Source of the DNA: Bacteroidales bacterium UBA6377
GTDB taxonomy: Bacteria > Bacteroidota > Bacteroidia > Bacteroidales > UBA932
DNA length: 64,000 nucleotides
Direction: 5' to 3'
Assembly (NCBI GenBank): GCA_002438805.1
Contig: DJQV01000015.1
Span: forward strand, 62,001-126,000
The translations under genes and the position numbers were made by a program. Within the stretch, counting starts at the first letter, position 1. Each line of letters begins with the position of its first letter. Below are positions 17,167-25,607 of this stretch, in pieces. Under the pieces are notes generated by a model that worked only from the letters and a program-made list of their open reading frames with translations, ran no database searches and had not been told where the DNA came from.

Positions 17167-18191
17167 TGCTCAAAACCGGAAGCCCTCGAAACCGGGGCGA
17201 TGTCAAGCGGAGTACGCTCCCCGGCGAGGTAGTGATAATATCCGGCAACTGCGATCATCGCCGCGTTGTCGGTGGTGAAGCGGAATTCCGGGAGATAGGT
17301 GTTCCAGCCACGGCGGCGTCCCTCATCCTCGACACGGGTACGGAGTCCGCTGTTGGCCGAAACTCCCCCTCCGATTGTTATCTCTTTGATCCCAGTCTGC
17401 TCCGCGGCCTTGATGAGCTTGTCCATCAGTATGTCTATCAAGGCTTTCTGGAAGGATGCGCAGATGTCCTCCTTGTTCTTCTCCATGAATTCGGGGTCTT
17501 TTGCCATCTCGTCCCTGACGAAATACAGCAGGGATGTCTTGATGCCGCTGAAGCTGTAGTCCAGCCCGGGAATGTGAGGTTTGGCGAACTTGAAGCGCTC
17601 CGGGTCACCCTGCTTTGCCAGACGGTCGATGATCGGGCCGCCAGGGTAGCCGAGCCCCATCATCTTGGAGCATTTGTCGAATGCCTCCCCCACCGCATCG
17701 TCGATGGTCTGGCCGAGAATCTCCAGATGCAGAGGGTCATCCACCCTCACTATCTGCGAGTTGCCTCCGCTGACAAGCAGACACAGGTATGGGAAAGACG
17801 GCTCACGGACAGGTTTGTCCGGCACTTTGATGAAATTTGCCAGAATATGACCCTGAAGGTGATTGACCATGACTATGGGGATATTCAGGGCGAGCCCCAT
17901 GGCCTTTGCAAATGAAGTCCCGACAAGCAGCGACCCGAGCAGGCCGGGCCCGCGCGTGAACGCAATCGCGGTGAGATCGGAAGGTCTGAGTCCGGCGCGG
18001 GAAAGGGCCTCGCTGACAACCGGCACTATGTTGAGTTCATGGGCTCTGGATGCAAGTTCGGGCACCACGCCGCCGTATGCACGGTGTACATCCTGACTCG
18101 CAATGACATTGGAGAGCAGCCAGCCGTCCTTGAGCACGGCGGCCGAGGTGTCATCGCACGAGGATTCTATTCCGAGGATGATGTCTGACAT
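17163..18191 (-). CDS. tsaD: tRNA N6-adenosine threonylcarbamoyltransferase TsaD
   Basis: 342 residues. TsaD transfers the threonylcarbamoyl group from TC-AMP to A37 of ANN-decoding tRNAs, with TsaB and TsaE. ILGIESSCDDTSAAV opens the ASKHA fold; MVNHLQGHILAN carries the two metal-binding His (near 110-115); LLVSGGNSQIV and the C-terminal TTDNAAMIAVAGYYHY complete the signature. I start at the ATG at 18191 (MSDIILG); the codon two upstream is GTG. Divergent from tamB, and the first gene of a two-gene unit with the COG2509 flavoprotein. Confidence 0.96.
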   Translation of the reverse strand: MSDIILGIESSCDDTSAAVLKDGWLLSNVIASQDVHRAYGGVVPELASRAHELNIVPVVSEALSRAGLRPSDLTAIAFTRGPGLLGSLLVGTSFAKAMGLALNIPIVMVNHLQGHILANFIKVPDKPVREPSFPYLCLLVSGGNSQIVRVDDPLHLEILGQTIDDAVGEAFDKCSKMMGLGYPGGPIIDRLAKQGDPERFKFAKPHIPGLDYSFSGIKTSLLYFVRDEMAKDPEFMEKNKEDICASFQKALIDILMDKLIKAAEQTGIKEITIGGGVSANSGLRTRVEDEGRRRGWNTYLPEFRFTTDNAAMIAVAGYYHYLAGERTPLDIAPVSRASGFEQ

Positions 18192-18211
18192 ATTCACTTG
18201 ATAAAAGTCCG

Positions 18212-18238
18212 CAAAGTTAACAAAAACAATTATATTTG
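18212..18238. promoter_or_regulatory. Divergent -7 boxes for tsaD (minus) and tamB (plus)
   Basis: Minus strand TAACTTTG (18219-18212) for tsaD and plus strand TATATTTG (18231-18238) for tamB. The plus box ends 10 bases before the tamB ATG at 18249, so the tamB leader would be only a few bases; this is also why the longer reading frame from 18198 is rejected as the start. Confidence 0.6.
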
Positions 18239-18248
18239 TAAGTTAGGA

Positions 18249-21200
18249 ATGTATAGAAAGGGATCATACATAGCGGCAAGAATCATCGGACTGGCGGCAG
18301 TGCTGGTGTTGACGGCCCTATTTGCCGTCCAGACTCCTACGGTCCAGACAAGGCTCTCAAGGTACGCGCTTGACCGTCTTCTGGCGGCAGCCGACGGCAG
18401 GGTGACGTATGACCAGGTCAAGATAATCCCCTCCGGAGCCCTGGTGGTCAAGAACCTCCTGATCCTGGACAAGGACCCCTACACGGAGGACGTCAACGCG
18501 CGCGGATGGGAGAGGGTGGACACCATCCTCACGGCGAAGACCGTCACGGCGACGTTTTCCCTTCCGAGCCTGCTGAAGCCCGGGAGCATACGCATCGGGC
18601 GGGTCAGGGTCGACGGTGGGGAATTTCACCTGACTCTGGAGCCCAACAGCCTGCCGGGCGGCAGGAAGACCATAACCAATATCGAGAGGGCTTTCAGAGT
18701 CGGGGACAGGAAAAAAGAGAAAAAGCCGCTCAAGGGTGAACTTTTCTCGGTGGCGAGAGTGGATCTGGGCGATTTCCGCTTCAGGCTCAACAGTTTCAAG
18801 CCACAGAAAATCCGGTACCGCGACGGGGCCATGAACTTCGATGACCTCGACATACACATAAGCAGCCTCAGCGGACACGGGGTCAAGATGGTGGACGGAA
18901 GAGTCAGCGCGACGCTGGACAGGCTCAGTCTGACCGAAAAATCGGGATACACCATACTGAACCTCTCCGCAAACTGCTCCGTGGGCCCTGGAAAAACGCT
19001 GGTGGAGGACATACGTCTGCGCGACCCGTGGTCAGAAGTCAACGTCAGATACTATTCGATGGGATATGAGAACGCACGCTCGTTCTCCCGATATGTCAAG
19101 GAGGTGAAGATGGGTGCGGAGATAGCCCCCTCGCGCCTGACACTGCACACCCTTTCTTTTTTCGCCAACTCGGTGTTCCGCAACTGCGCGACGAGCCTCA
19201 ACCTCAAGGGCGGCAAGTTCACAGGCTATGCCAACGACTTCACAGTGGAAGGCTTGAGCTTCTCCGATCCCCATAGCGGCATCATCCTGGATGCCCTTGA
19301 CTGTACTCTGACCGGTCTGCCGGACGTCAGGGGGATGATGGCATCTGCGGAAGTGAAAGGCCTGCATTTCACCGCATCGGGAATAGAGAGGCTGTCCCGG
19401 GACTTCATCCCGTCAGGCTTGAAGATACCGGCAGGCATCGGCAGAAGACAGCACTTCACCCTCAATGCCAAAGCCAAAGGCCCGCTGAGCAGGCTCAAGG
19501 GCACAGTGCACCTGCATTCGGAAGCGGGCAGGATGAAGCTTGAGGCTGACGTGAGGAATCTCCTCGACCCGCGGAGGGACATCGAACTTGCAATGAAATT
19601 CGGCACCGGGGCCCTCGATGTGGGGGCCGTCAGCGGTACAAGTGTTCTGGGCCGGTGCGACCTGTACACAGAAGCCCGGGCGACACTGGGGAAGAACACC
19701 CGCCAGATAAGCCTCGACTCTCTCAAGATATACAGGCTTGACGCAGGCGGATACGATTTTAGGGACATCACGGCCAAAGGTACACTCTCAAATGAGTCGG
19801 CTGAACTGAGAGTAAAGAGCAGGGACCGTAACCTGATGATGGCTCTCTCCGCCGGGACGAAGTTCGGAGACTCCTCAGGAGAACGGACGCTGAAGCTCGA
19901 TGCCGACATCGACAGGCTCGACCTGCACGGACTCGGCCTGGACATGAGGCGCAGCATCTCCCGTACCGCACTCGGCATACACGGCTCGGTCAGCAAAAAA
20001 GGCAAAGCCCTCAACGGCGATGTCAAGATAGGCGGGGTCAGACTCTGGAGCGGCGACTCCATGACCGACATAGGAGACATCGACATTAAACTCTACAACA
20101 TAGCCGACGACCAATGCCTGAGCGCCGGCTCGCAGTTTGCGGACCTGTTCATCTCCGGAAGCGGGAGCATAACTGAATTTGTGGAAGACCTGCAGGACAT
20201 CACGACCAGAAGGGAACTTCCGTCCCTTTACCCGGACAGCGGGGATGTGTCACTCCACGGCAAATATGACCTCGACCTGCTGATGCATGACTCGCGCGGG
20301 CTGCTGTCGTTCGTCTTCCCGGGACTGTACATTGCCGACGGCACCAGAGCCACCATGAGCATATCTCGTGAAGGGGAACTTGTCGGCAACGCCACCTCTT
20401 CGCGGCTGGCCTTCGGCACGACCTTCATCAAAGACGCAGACCTCCAGTTCGACAATCTCGGAGAAAGTTTGAGCATCAGCCTGACAGGCCAGAACTTCAG
20501 GAGCGGCAGATTCGATCTTGACAGGCCTGACATCAGTCTGCTTGCCAAAGACGACACGATGTCCGCCAGCATGCACTTCGAAAGCTTCTCCCTGTCCGGC
20601 GGTTCCGGAGAGCTCTACGCCGAAGCGGAATTCCGGCGTGACTCCACCAACACCCTGGTCATCAAGGCACGTCCGCTTGAATCGTATATTTCAGCCGGAA
20701 ACGGAGTGTGGGACATAAGCGAATCGGAAGTGACCGTACGCGATGGGGACATCCGCGTCAAGGGGTTCCGGATCAGCAACGGAGAGCAGGAGATAAACTT
20801 GGACGGAGGCATATCCCGCGAAAGGGACGACACCCTCTTCCTTGGAATAAACCGCCTGGACCTCGCCCAAGCTGACGATTTCATGCCGCGCAGCTACGGC
20901 ATACGCGGTGTGGCCAACGGCAAAGCCCTGCTCACCTCCAGATCCGGAAGGGCAAAAGGGATGCTGATGGACCTGAAGCTCGACTCCCTGAAGATCGGCG
21001 ACACCAATGCGGGCAGTCTTCAGCTGGCCAGCATCCTTGAAGATGACAGCGATGACATAAGTATATATCTGCGCAACGAACTGGACGGACGGAATCCCCT
21101 GTACGCCACCGGAATGTATTTCCCCGACGACGGGAGGATGTACCTTGACGCCTCCCTGGACAAACTGCCGCTGGAGATAGCCGGGCCGTTCCTCACTGAG

Positions 21201-22826
21201 ATATTCAGCGAACTCGACGGGAGCGTCAGCGGAAGTGTCAGGCTCGACGGGCAGACCGGCAGCCTGTCCCTTTCAAGCAAGGGCCTCACACTCAATGACG
21301 CCAGTCTGCGGCCTGCATATACGGGAGTCCTTTACACACTCAACGGGCCGCTTGAAGCATCCGGCGACGGGGTGCGCTTCAGCGGACTTCAGCTGCGCGA
21401 CGACAGCGGCGGCAGCGGACTCATCTCGGGCAGCATCGACTACGACCACCTCAGGGACTTCTCGCTAAATTCTGAAATCAGTTTCAACCGCCTCAAGCTC
21501 ATAGACAGCCCGGAGCGTTCTAGCGGGGTGTACGGACTTCTGAGGGCAAGCGGAAGCGCCACAGTCAAAGGACCGTTCAACGCACTGAGCGTCAACGCGA
21601 CCGCCAGCACCGCAGGCGACGGCAACCTGCATGTGCCGATGTCCGGAGCAGTAGCCCAGAAATCAAGCGACCTGCTGACATTCACCGAACCCGCCTCGGA
21701 GGTGGATCCTTACGAGGAGATGCTCTCCTCCATCGAGGATAAAAAGCGGCAGCGCTCCGACCTGGACATACACGCCAACATCAATGTGTACTCCGGAGTG
21801 AAGGCTTTCGTGGAAATAGACAAGAACGCCGGCAATGTGGCAAGCCTGAGCGGAGACGGCAACATCAACCTGCACTTCAGGCCGGCCAAAGCCGTGTTCG
21901 ACCTCAACGGTGACTTCAGCATCCGGGAAGGCAACTACCAGTTCGTGCTTCCTGGCATCCTCAGCAAGGACTTCAGCGTGTCGGAAGGCAGCACCATAAA
22001 GTTCGGGGGCGACATCGCCGACACCGAGCTCGACATCAACGTCATATACAAGCAGAAAGCCTCGCTTTCAGCCCTCGTGTCCGAAGAGAGCAAGACCGGG
22101 ACAAAGAGGCTTGTGGAATGCGGGATCTCCGTCACCGACAGGCTGCGCAACCCCAAAATTGGATTCAGCGTCACCGTACCGGACCTCGACCCGACCACGA
22201 AATCCCTCGTGGAAGCGGCCCTGAGCACCGAGGACAAGGTGCAGAAGCAGTTCATGGCCCTGCTTCTGATGGGTTCGTTCATCCCGGACGAAAACTCCGG
22301 TGTGGTCAACGGTTCGGAAATCCTCGTTTCCAACGTGGCAGAACTGATGTCCAACCAGCTCAACTCCATCCTGCAGAAACTCGAGATCCCCGTGGATGTC
22401 GGCATCGGTTACCAGGGCATGTATCAGGGTTCAAACATGTTTGACGTCGCCATCTCAACCCAGCTCTTCAACGACAGGGTGATAGTCGGAGGCAGCGTGG
22501 CAAACAGGAAATACAACAATACGGCGACCAACGGGGACATGGTAGGAGACCTCGACATACAGATCAAGCTGGACGACGAGGGTCGATTCCGGCTCAACAT
22601 ATTCTCCCACTCCGCAGACGAATACACAAGTTATCTGGATCTCTCGCAGCGCAACGGCGTGGGCGTGAGCTACCAGAAAGAATATCTCGGCTTCGGCGAC
22701 TTCATAGGCAGCATCTTCGGGCACAAGAAGCAGGAAGCCGGTGAAGCCAGAGCCGAGACCACTATCAAGATTGAAGCTGATGAACAGAGGAAAACTGTAT
22801 CTGATACCCTCTCCGTTGGGAAATAG
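18249..22826 (+). CDS. tamB: TamB-like translocation and assembly module protein
   Basis: 1525 residues. One N-terminal membrane anchor (residues ~8-30: AARIIGLAAVLVLTALFAV) is followed by a very long chain of short beta-strands with regular polar/apolar alternation, as in AsmA/TamB/VPS13-type bridge proteins that span the periplasm. The C-terminal ~400 residues hold the TamB domain (DUF490), with GDFSIREGNYQFVLPG, GGDIADTELDINVIYK and late FSVTVPDLDP. In proteobacteria TamB works with TamA in outer-membrane protein insertion and phospholipid transport; in Bacteroidota the partner may differ and no TamA/BamA gene is in this window. Its 3' end overlaps the methylase gene by 47 bases. Confidence 0.92.
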   Translation: MYRKGSYIAARIIGLAAVLVLTALFAVQTPTVQTRLSRYALDRLLAAADGRVTYDQVKIIPSGALVVKNLLILDKDPYTEDVNARGWERVDTILTAKTVTATFSLPSLLKPGSIRIGRVRVDGGEFHLTLEPNSLPGGRKTITNIERAFRVGDRKKEKKPLKGELFSVARVDLGDFRFRLNSFKPQKIRYRDGAMNFDDLDIHISSLSGHGVKMVDGRVSATLDRLSLTEKSGYTILNLSANCSVGPGKTLVEDIRLRDPWSEVNVRYYSMGYENARSFSRYVKEVKMGAEIAPSRLTLHTLSFFANSVFRNCATSLNLKGGKFTGYANDFTVEGLSFSDPHSGIILDALDCTLTGLPDVRGMMASAEVKGLHFTASGIERLSRDFIPSGLKIPAGIGRRQHFTLNAKAKGPLSRLKGTVHLHSEAGRMKLEADVRNLLDPRRDIELAMKFGTGALDVGAVSGTSVLGRCDLYTEARATLGKNTRQISLDSLKIYRLDAGGYDFRDITAKGTLSNESAELRVKSRDRNLMMALSAGTKFGDSSGERTLKLDADIDRLDLHGLGLDMRRSISRTALGIHGSVSKKGKALNGDVKIGGVRLWSGDSMTDIGDIDIKLYNIADDQCLSAGSQFADLFISGSGSITEFVEDLQDITTRRELPSLYPDSGDVSLHGKYDLDLLMHDSRGLLSFVFPGLYIADGTRATMSISREGELVGNATSSRLAFGTTFIKDADLQFDNLGESLSISLTGQNFRSGRFDLDRPDISLLAKDDTMSASMHFESFSLSGGSGELYAEAEFRRDSTNTLVIKARPLESYISAGNGVWDISESEVTVRDGDIRVKGFRISNGEQEINLDGGISRERDDTLFLGINRLDLAQADDFMPRSYGIRGVANGKALLTSRSGRAKGMLMDLKLDSLKIGDTNAGSLQLASILEDDSDDISIYLRNELDGRNPLYATGMYFPDDGRMYLDASLDKLPLEIAGPFLTEIFSELDGSVSGSVRLDGQTGSLSLSSKGLTLNDASLRPAYTGVLYTLNGPLEASGDGVRFSGLQLRDDSGGSGLISGSIDYDHLRDFSLNSEISFNRLKLIDSPERSSGVYGLLRASGSATVKGPFNALSVNATASTAGDGNLHVPMSGAVAQKSSDLLTFTEPASEVDPYEEMLSSIEDKKRQRSDLDIHANINVYSGVKAFVEIDKNAGNVASLSGDGNINLHFRPAKAVFDLNGDFSIREGNYQFVLPGILSKDFSVSEGSTIKFGGDIADTELDINVIYKQKASLSALVSEESKTGTKRLVECGISVTDRLRNPKIGFSVTVPDLDPTTKSLVEAALSTEDKVQKQFMALLLMGSFIPDENSGVVNGSEILVSNVAELMSNQLNSILQKLEIPVDVGIGYQGMYQGSNMFDVAISTQLFNDRVIVGGSVANRKYNNTATNGDMVGDLDIQIKLDDEGRFRLNIFSHSADEYTSYLDLSQRNGVGVSYQKEYLGFGDFIGSIFGHKKQEAGEARAETTIKIEADEQRKTVSDTLSVGK

Positions 22827-23484
22827 CCCCGTCGGAGACGTGATTCCGGAGGGAACATTGCACATAGCCTGCACGCTGAAGCGCTTCGTGGTGGAGGAAG
22901 TGCGCACCGCCAGGAGGATATTGTCCGCATACGGACTCAAAGGCCGGATAGACGGTCTGGAATTCCACGAACTCAACGAGCACACCGGACGGGAGGAGGT
23001 CGAGGCTCTTCTTCCGCTATTCGACGGAGAAGACGTCGGATACATGTCCGAAGCCGGACTGCCTGCCGTGGCCGACCCGGGAAGCGCCCTTGTGGCCCTC
23101 TGCCACAGGGAAGGCATAGAGGTCGTCCCCCTCGCGGGGCCCTCATCGCTGATGATGGCCCTCATGGCTTCCGGGCTCAACGGCCAGTCTTTCGCGTTCT
23201 GCGGCTATGTCCCGGCCAAGACGGACGAGAGAAGAAACGCACTCAAGGTGCTCGAGAAGCACTCCAGGGCGGAGAAGCAGAGCAAGATAATAATAGAGAC
23301 CCCTTACCGCAACGATGCCCTGTTCTCCGACATGCTTCAGTTTTTCGCCCCGGGCACGAAGATCTGCGTCGCAGCGGACATCTCCATGCCCACACAATAC
23401 ATACGGACAGACAGCGTGGCCGGATGGATAAAGGCTGGCCTCACCATCGGCAAGCGTCCCTGCGTGTTCATAGTGCTTGCCTAG
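22780..23484 (+). CDS. Tetrapyrrole-methylase-fold SAM-dependent methyltransferase (RsmI-like)
   Basis: 234 residues. MNRGKLYLIPSPLGN at the N-terminus, then YMSEAGLPAVADPGSALV (the SAM-binding GxPxxxDPG) near residue 92, VVPLAGPSSLMMALMASG near 120, and FCGYVPAKTDERR. This is the second, short branch of the RsmI family, about 40 residues shorter than true RsmI, which methylates C1402 of 16S rRNA. Its target is uncertain. It begins inside the tamB 3' end in another frame and ends 12 bases before mtaB, so the three form an operon. Confidence 0.85.
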   Translation: MNRGKLYLIPSPLGNSPVGDVIPEGTLHIACTLKRFVVEEVRTARRILSAYGLKGRIDGLEFHELNEHTGREEVEALLPLFDGEDVGYMSEAGLPAVADPGSALVALCHREGIEVVPLAGPSSLMMALMASGLNGQSFAFCGYVPAKTDERRNALKVLEKHSRAEKQSKIIIETPYRNDALFSDMLQFFAPGTKICVAADISMPTQYIRTDSVAGWIKAGLTIGKRPCVFIVLA

Positions 23485-23496
23485 TCCAAGACTGAT

Positions 23497-24747
23497 ATGA
23501 AGATAGCATTTCTCACTCTCGGCTGCAAGCTCAACTATGCCGAGACCTCCACATACGAACGCGGATTCAAGGCCGCAGGACTCGAAGTGGTGCCATGGAG
23601 CGACGAGGCGGACGTATACCTTGTCAACACCTGCTCAGTGACCGCCACTTCCGACAGCAAATCCCGCAACCTCATACGCAAAGTCCACCGGGTCAATCCG
23701 GAAGCGGCCGTGATAGTCACCGGATGCAGCGCCCAGTTGCGCCGTGAGGAGATAGAGGCGATAGAGGGGGTGACGCGCGTGTTCGGAGCCACGGAAAAAG
23801 AGTCCGTCGTGCCCGAGACCCTCGCGCTCCTCGGACTCGCGAAAACCAACGGCGGAAACCCCGGTCCGAGCGGAGTGTTCGGGGCGTTCAGCACCGGAGA
23901 GCGTACACGCTCGTTTCTCAAGGTGCAGGACGGATGCAACAACTTCTGCAAATACTGCACTGTCCCCTACGCGAGGGGTGAGAGCCGCAACATCCCGATC
24001 TCGGAGTGCGTCTGCAACGCGCGCAAGATAGCGCAGGAAGGAGTCAAGGAGATAGTCCTCACGGGAGTCAACACCGGGGACTTCGGCAGAAGCACCGGCG
24101 AGACCTTCCTCGACCTGCTCAAGGCTCTGGAGGAAGTGGACGGAATAGAGCGTTACCGCATCTCGAGCATCGAGCCCAATCTTCTGGAGGACAGAATCAT
24201 AGACTGGATAGCCTCGGGGACAAAGTTTCAGCCGCATTTCCATATTCCCCTCCAGGCCGGCACCGATGCGCTTCTGAGCAGCATGGGCCGGCACTATGAT
24301 ACGGACTTTTTTGAAAGGAAAATAGACTATGTGCGCCACAGGCTAGAGGGCCCCGGCAAACCGCTCGTGTTTTTCGGAATCGATGTCATGGCCGGACTTC
24401 CCGGAGAGACGGATGAACTTTTCCGCCAGGGCTGCGACTTCATCAAAAGGATACGCCCGGCTTTCATACATGTGTTTCCCTATTCGCGCCGCCCTGGCAC
24501 ACCGGCTGCGGACATGCCCGGCCAGGTGCCGGAACCCGAGAAAAAAGCCAGGGTGGAAGGACTCGAGAAGCTGTGTTCCACCCTTCACGGGGAGTTCATC
24601 GAGGCCAACAGGGGCATAAAGGAAAAGGTGCTTTTTGAATCCACGGACAGAGGCGGGAAGATGGAAGGCTACACCGGCAACTACATACGCATAGAGCGCG
24701 GATATGACCCCGCGCTCTGTGGAAAAATCGTGGATGTGGTGATCTAA
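23497..24747 (+). CDS. mtaB: MtaB, tRNA t6A37 methylthiotransferase (radical SAM)
   Basis: 416 residues. It converts t6A37 to ms2t6A37 in ANN-reading tRNAs. The N-terminal UPF0004 domain has FLTLGCKLNYAET, VNTCSVT and TGCSAQ, the three Cys of the auxiliary 4Fe-4S cluster. The radical-SAM CxxxCxxC is in GCNNFCKYCTVPYARG near residue 148. A C-terminal TRAM-like domain closes the protein (VLFESTDRGGKMEGYTGNYIRI). LNYAET and the absence of the MiaB-specific sequence favour MtaB over MiaB. Its substrate is produced by TsaD, encoded 5 kb away on the other strand. Ends with a 4-base overlap with the convergent hydrolase gene. Confidence 0.92.
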   Translation: MKIAFLTLGCKLNYAETSTYERGFKAAGLEVVPWSDEADVYLVNTCSVTATSDSKSRNLIRKVHRVNPEAAVIVTGCSAQLRREEIEAIEGVTRVFGATEKESVVPETLALLGLAKTNGGNPGPSGVFGAFSTGERTRSFLKVQDGCNNFCKYCTVPYARGESRNIPISECVCNARKIAQEGVKEIVLTGVNTGDFGRSTGETFLDLLKALEEVDGIERYRISSIEPNLLEDRIIDWIASGTKFQPHFHIPLQAGTDALLSSMGRHYDTDFFERKIDYVRHRLEGPGKPLVFFGIDVMAGLPGETDELFRQGCDFIKRIRPAFIHVFPYSRRPGTPAADMPGQVPEPEKKARVEGLEKLCSTLHGEFIEANRGIKEKVLFESTDRGGKMEGYTGNYIRIERGYDPALCGKIVDVVI

Positions 24748-25607
24748 CCCCCTATCACGAGGCCGTCGTATGCCGGGTGCACATGAGGCGGAAGTTCTTT
24801 GCAGAAATCCTCATACTTGGGGAGCAGGTGGGACAGATGGGTGATGTACGACTCCCTGGCCCCTACCCTCTCAAAAAAGTCAAGGCACTGCTGAAGCGAA
24901 GGATGTGAGCGGTGTTCTTCCCTCTTGACACAGCCGAGCGTGACGTATTCCACTCCCTTGAGCTTCGCGTATTCGCTTTCATCAATGTGCTTTATGTCAG
25001 TAAGATACGCGATATTGCCGAAGCGGTAGCCGAGCACCGACATGGACCTGTCGCTCAGATGCCAGCCCTGGATGGGCACGACTTCCACAGGGCCGGGAGC
25101 AGGGACTTCCTGCGGCGGGAGATGCTTGTAGCCGAAGCCCTTCTCCCATACGAGTATCTCCTCGTCGGCGTTTGAATGGATTGTCACAGTATGCCTGGCG
25201 TCGATGATATGCACATGCCACTCCGGAGACCCGGGATATTTCGGTTCCGCGAAAGCGTAAGAATAATCCTGTCTGAGGGTATCCTCCACGTATTTCTCGC
25301 AAAAAATGTTGACCGGATGCCTCTCGATGAGGTTGAACGCCCTTATGTCATCAAGTCCTCCGGTGTGGTCCTTGTGATTGTGGGTCAGAAGGATGGCATC
25401 AAGATGCCGCACTCCCTGACGGAGCATCTGATAGCGGAAATCCGGGCCCGCATCGACCAGTATGGTGAGCCCGCCGTATTCGATTAGCGCGGATGAGCGC
25501 AGACGCTTGTCGTGAGGATCTGTCGAGCGGCATACAGGGCAGTCGCAGCCGATCATGGGCACTCCCTGGGACGTGCCGGTACCAAGAAAAGTGAGTTTAG
25601 CTTTCAT
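24744..25607 (-). CDS. Metallo-beta-lactamase-fold hydrolase (PhnP-like)
   Basis: 287 residues. KLTFLGTGTSQGVPMIGCDCPVC at the start carries the extra Cys pair typical of PhnP-like phosphodiesterases; LLTHNHKDHTGGLDD near residue 75 is the HxHxDH metal motif; VYLTDIKHIDE-type and SHPSLQQCLDF segments follow, with a final His in ITHLSHLLPKY. It likely hydrolyses a cyclic phosphodiester or similar small ester in the cytoplasm. ATG at 25607 was chosen because MKAKLTFLGTG is the conserved start and a -7 box lies just ahead. The gene's first 11 bases overlap the end of recQ. Confidence 0.86.
   Translation of the reverse strand: MKAKLTFLGTGTSQGVPMIGCDCPVCRSTDPHDKRLRSSALIEYGGLTILVDAGPDFRYQMLRQGVRHLDAILLTHNHKDHTGGLDDIRAFNLIERHPVNIFCEKYVEDTLRQDYSYAFAEPKYPGSPEWHVHIIDARHTVTIHSNADEEILVWEKGFGYKHLPPQEVPAPGPVEVVPIQGWHLSDRSMSVLGYRFGNIAYLTDIKHIDESEYAKLKGVEYVTLGCVKREEHRSHPSLQQCLDFFERVGARESYITHLSHLLPKYEDFCKELPPHVHPAYDGLVIGG

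Noticed and set aside
18198..18248. Earlier start for TamB
   Set aside because: Would put 17 charged, non-hydrophobic residues ahead of the membrane anchor and start upstream of the -7 box.
23497..24747. MiaB instead of MtaB
   Set aside because: The N-terminal LGCKLNYAET sequence and the overall length match the MtaB branch; MiaB usually has 'TFGCQMN'-type sequence.
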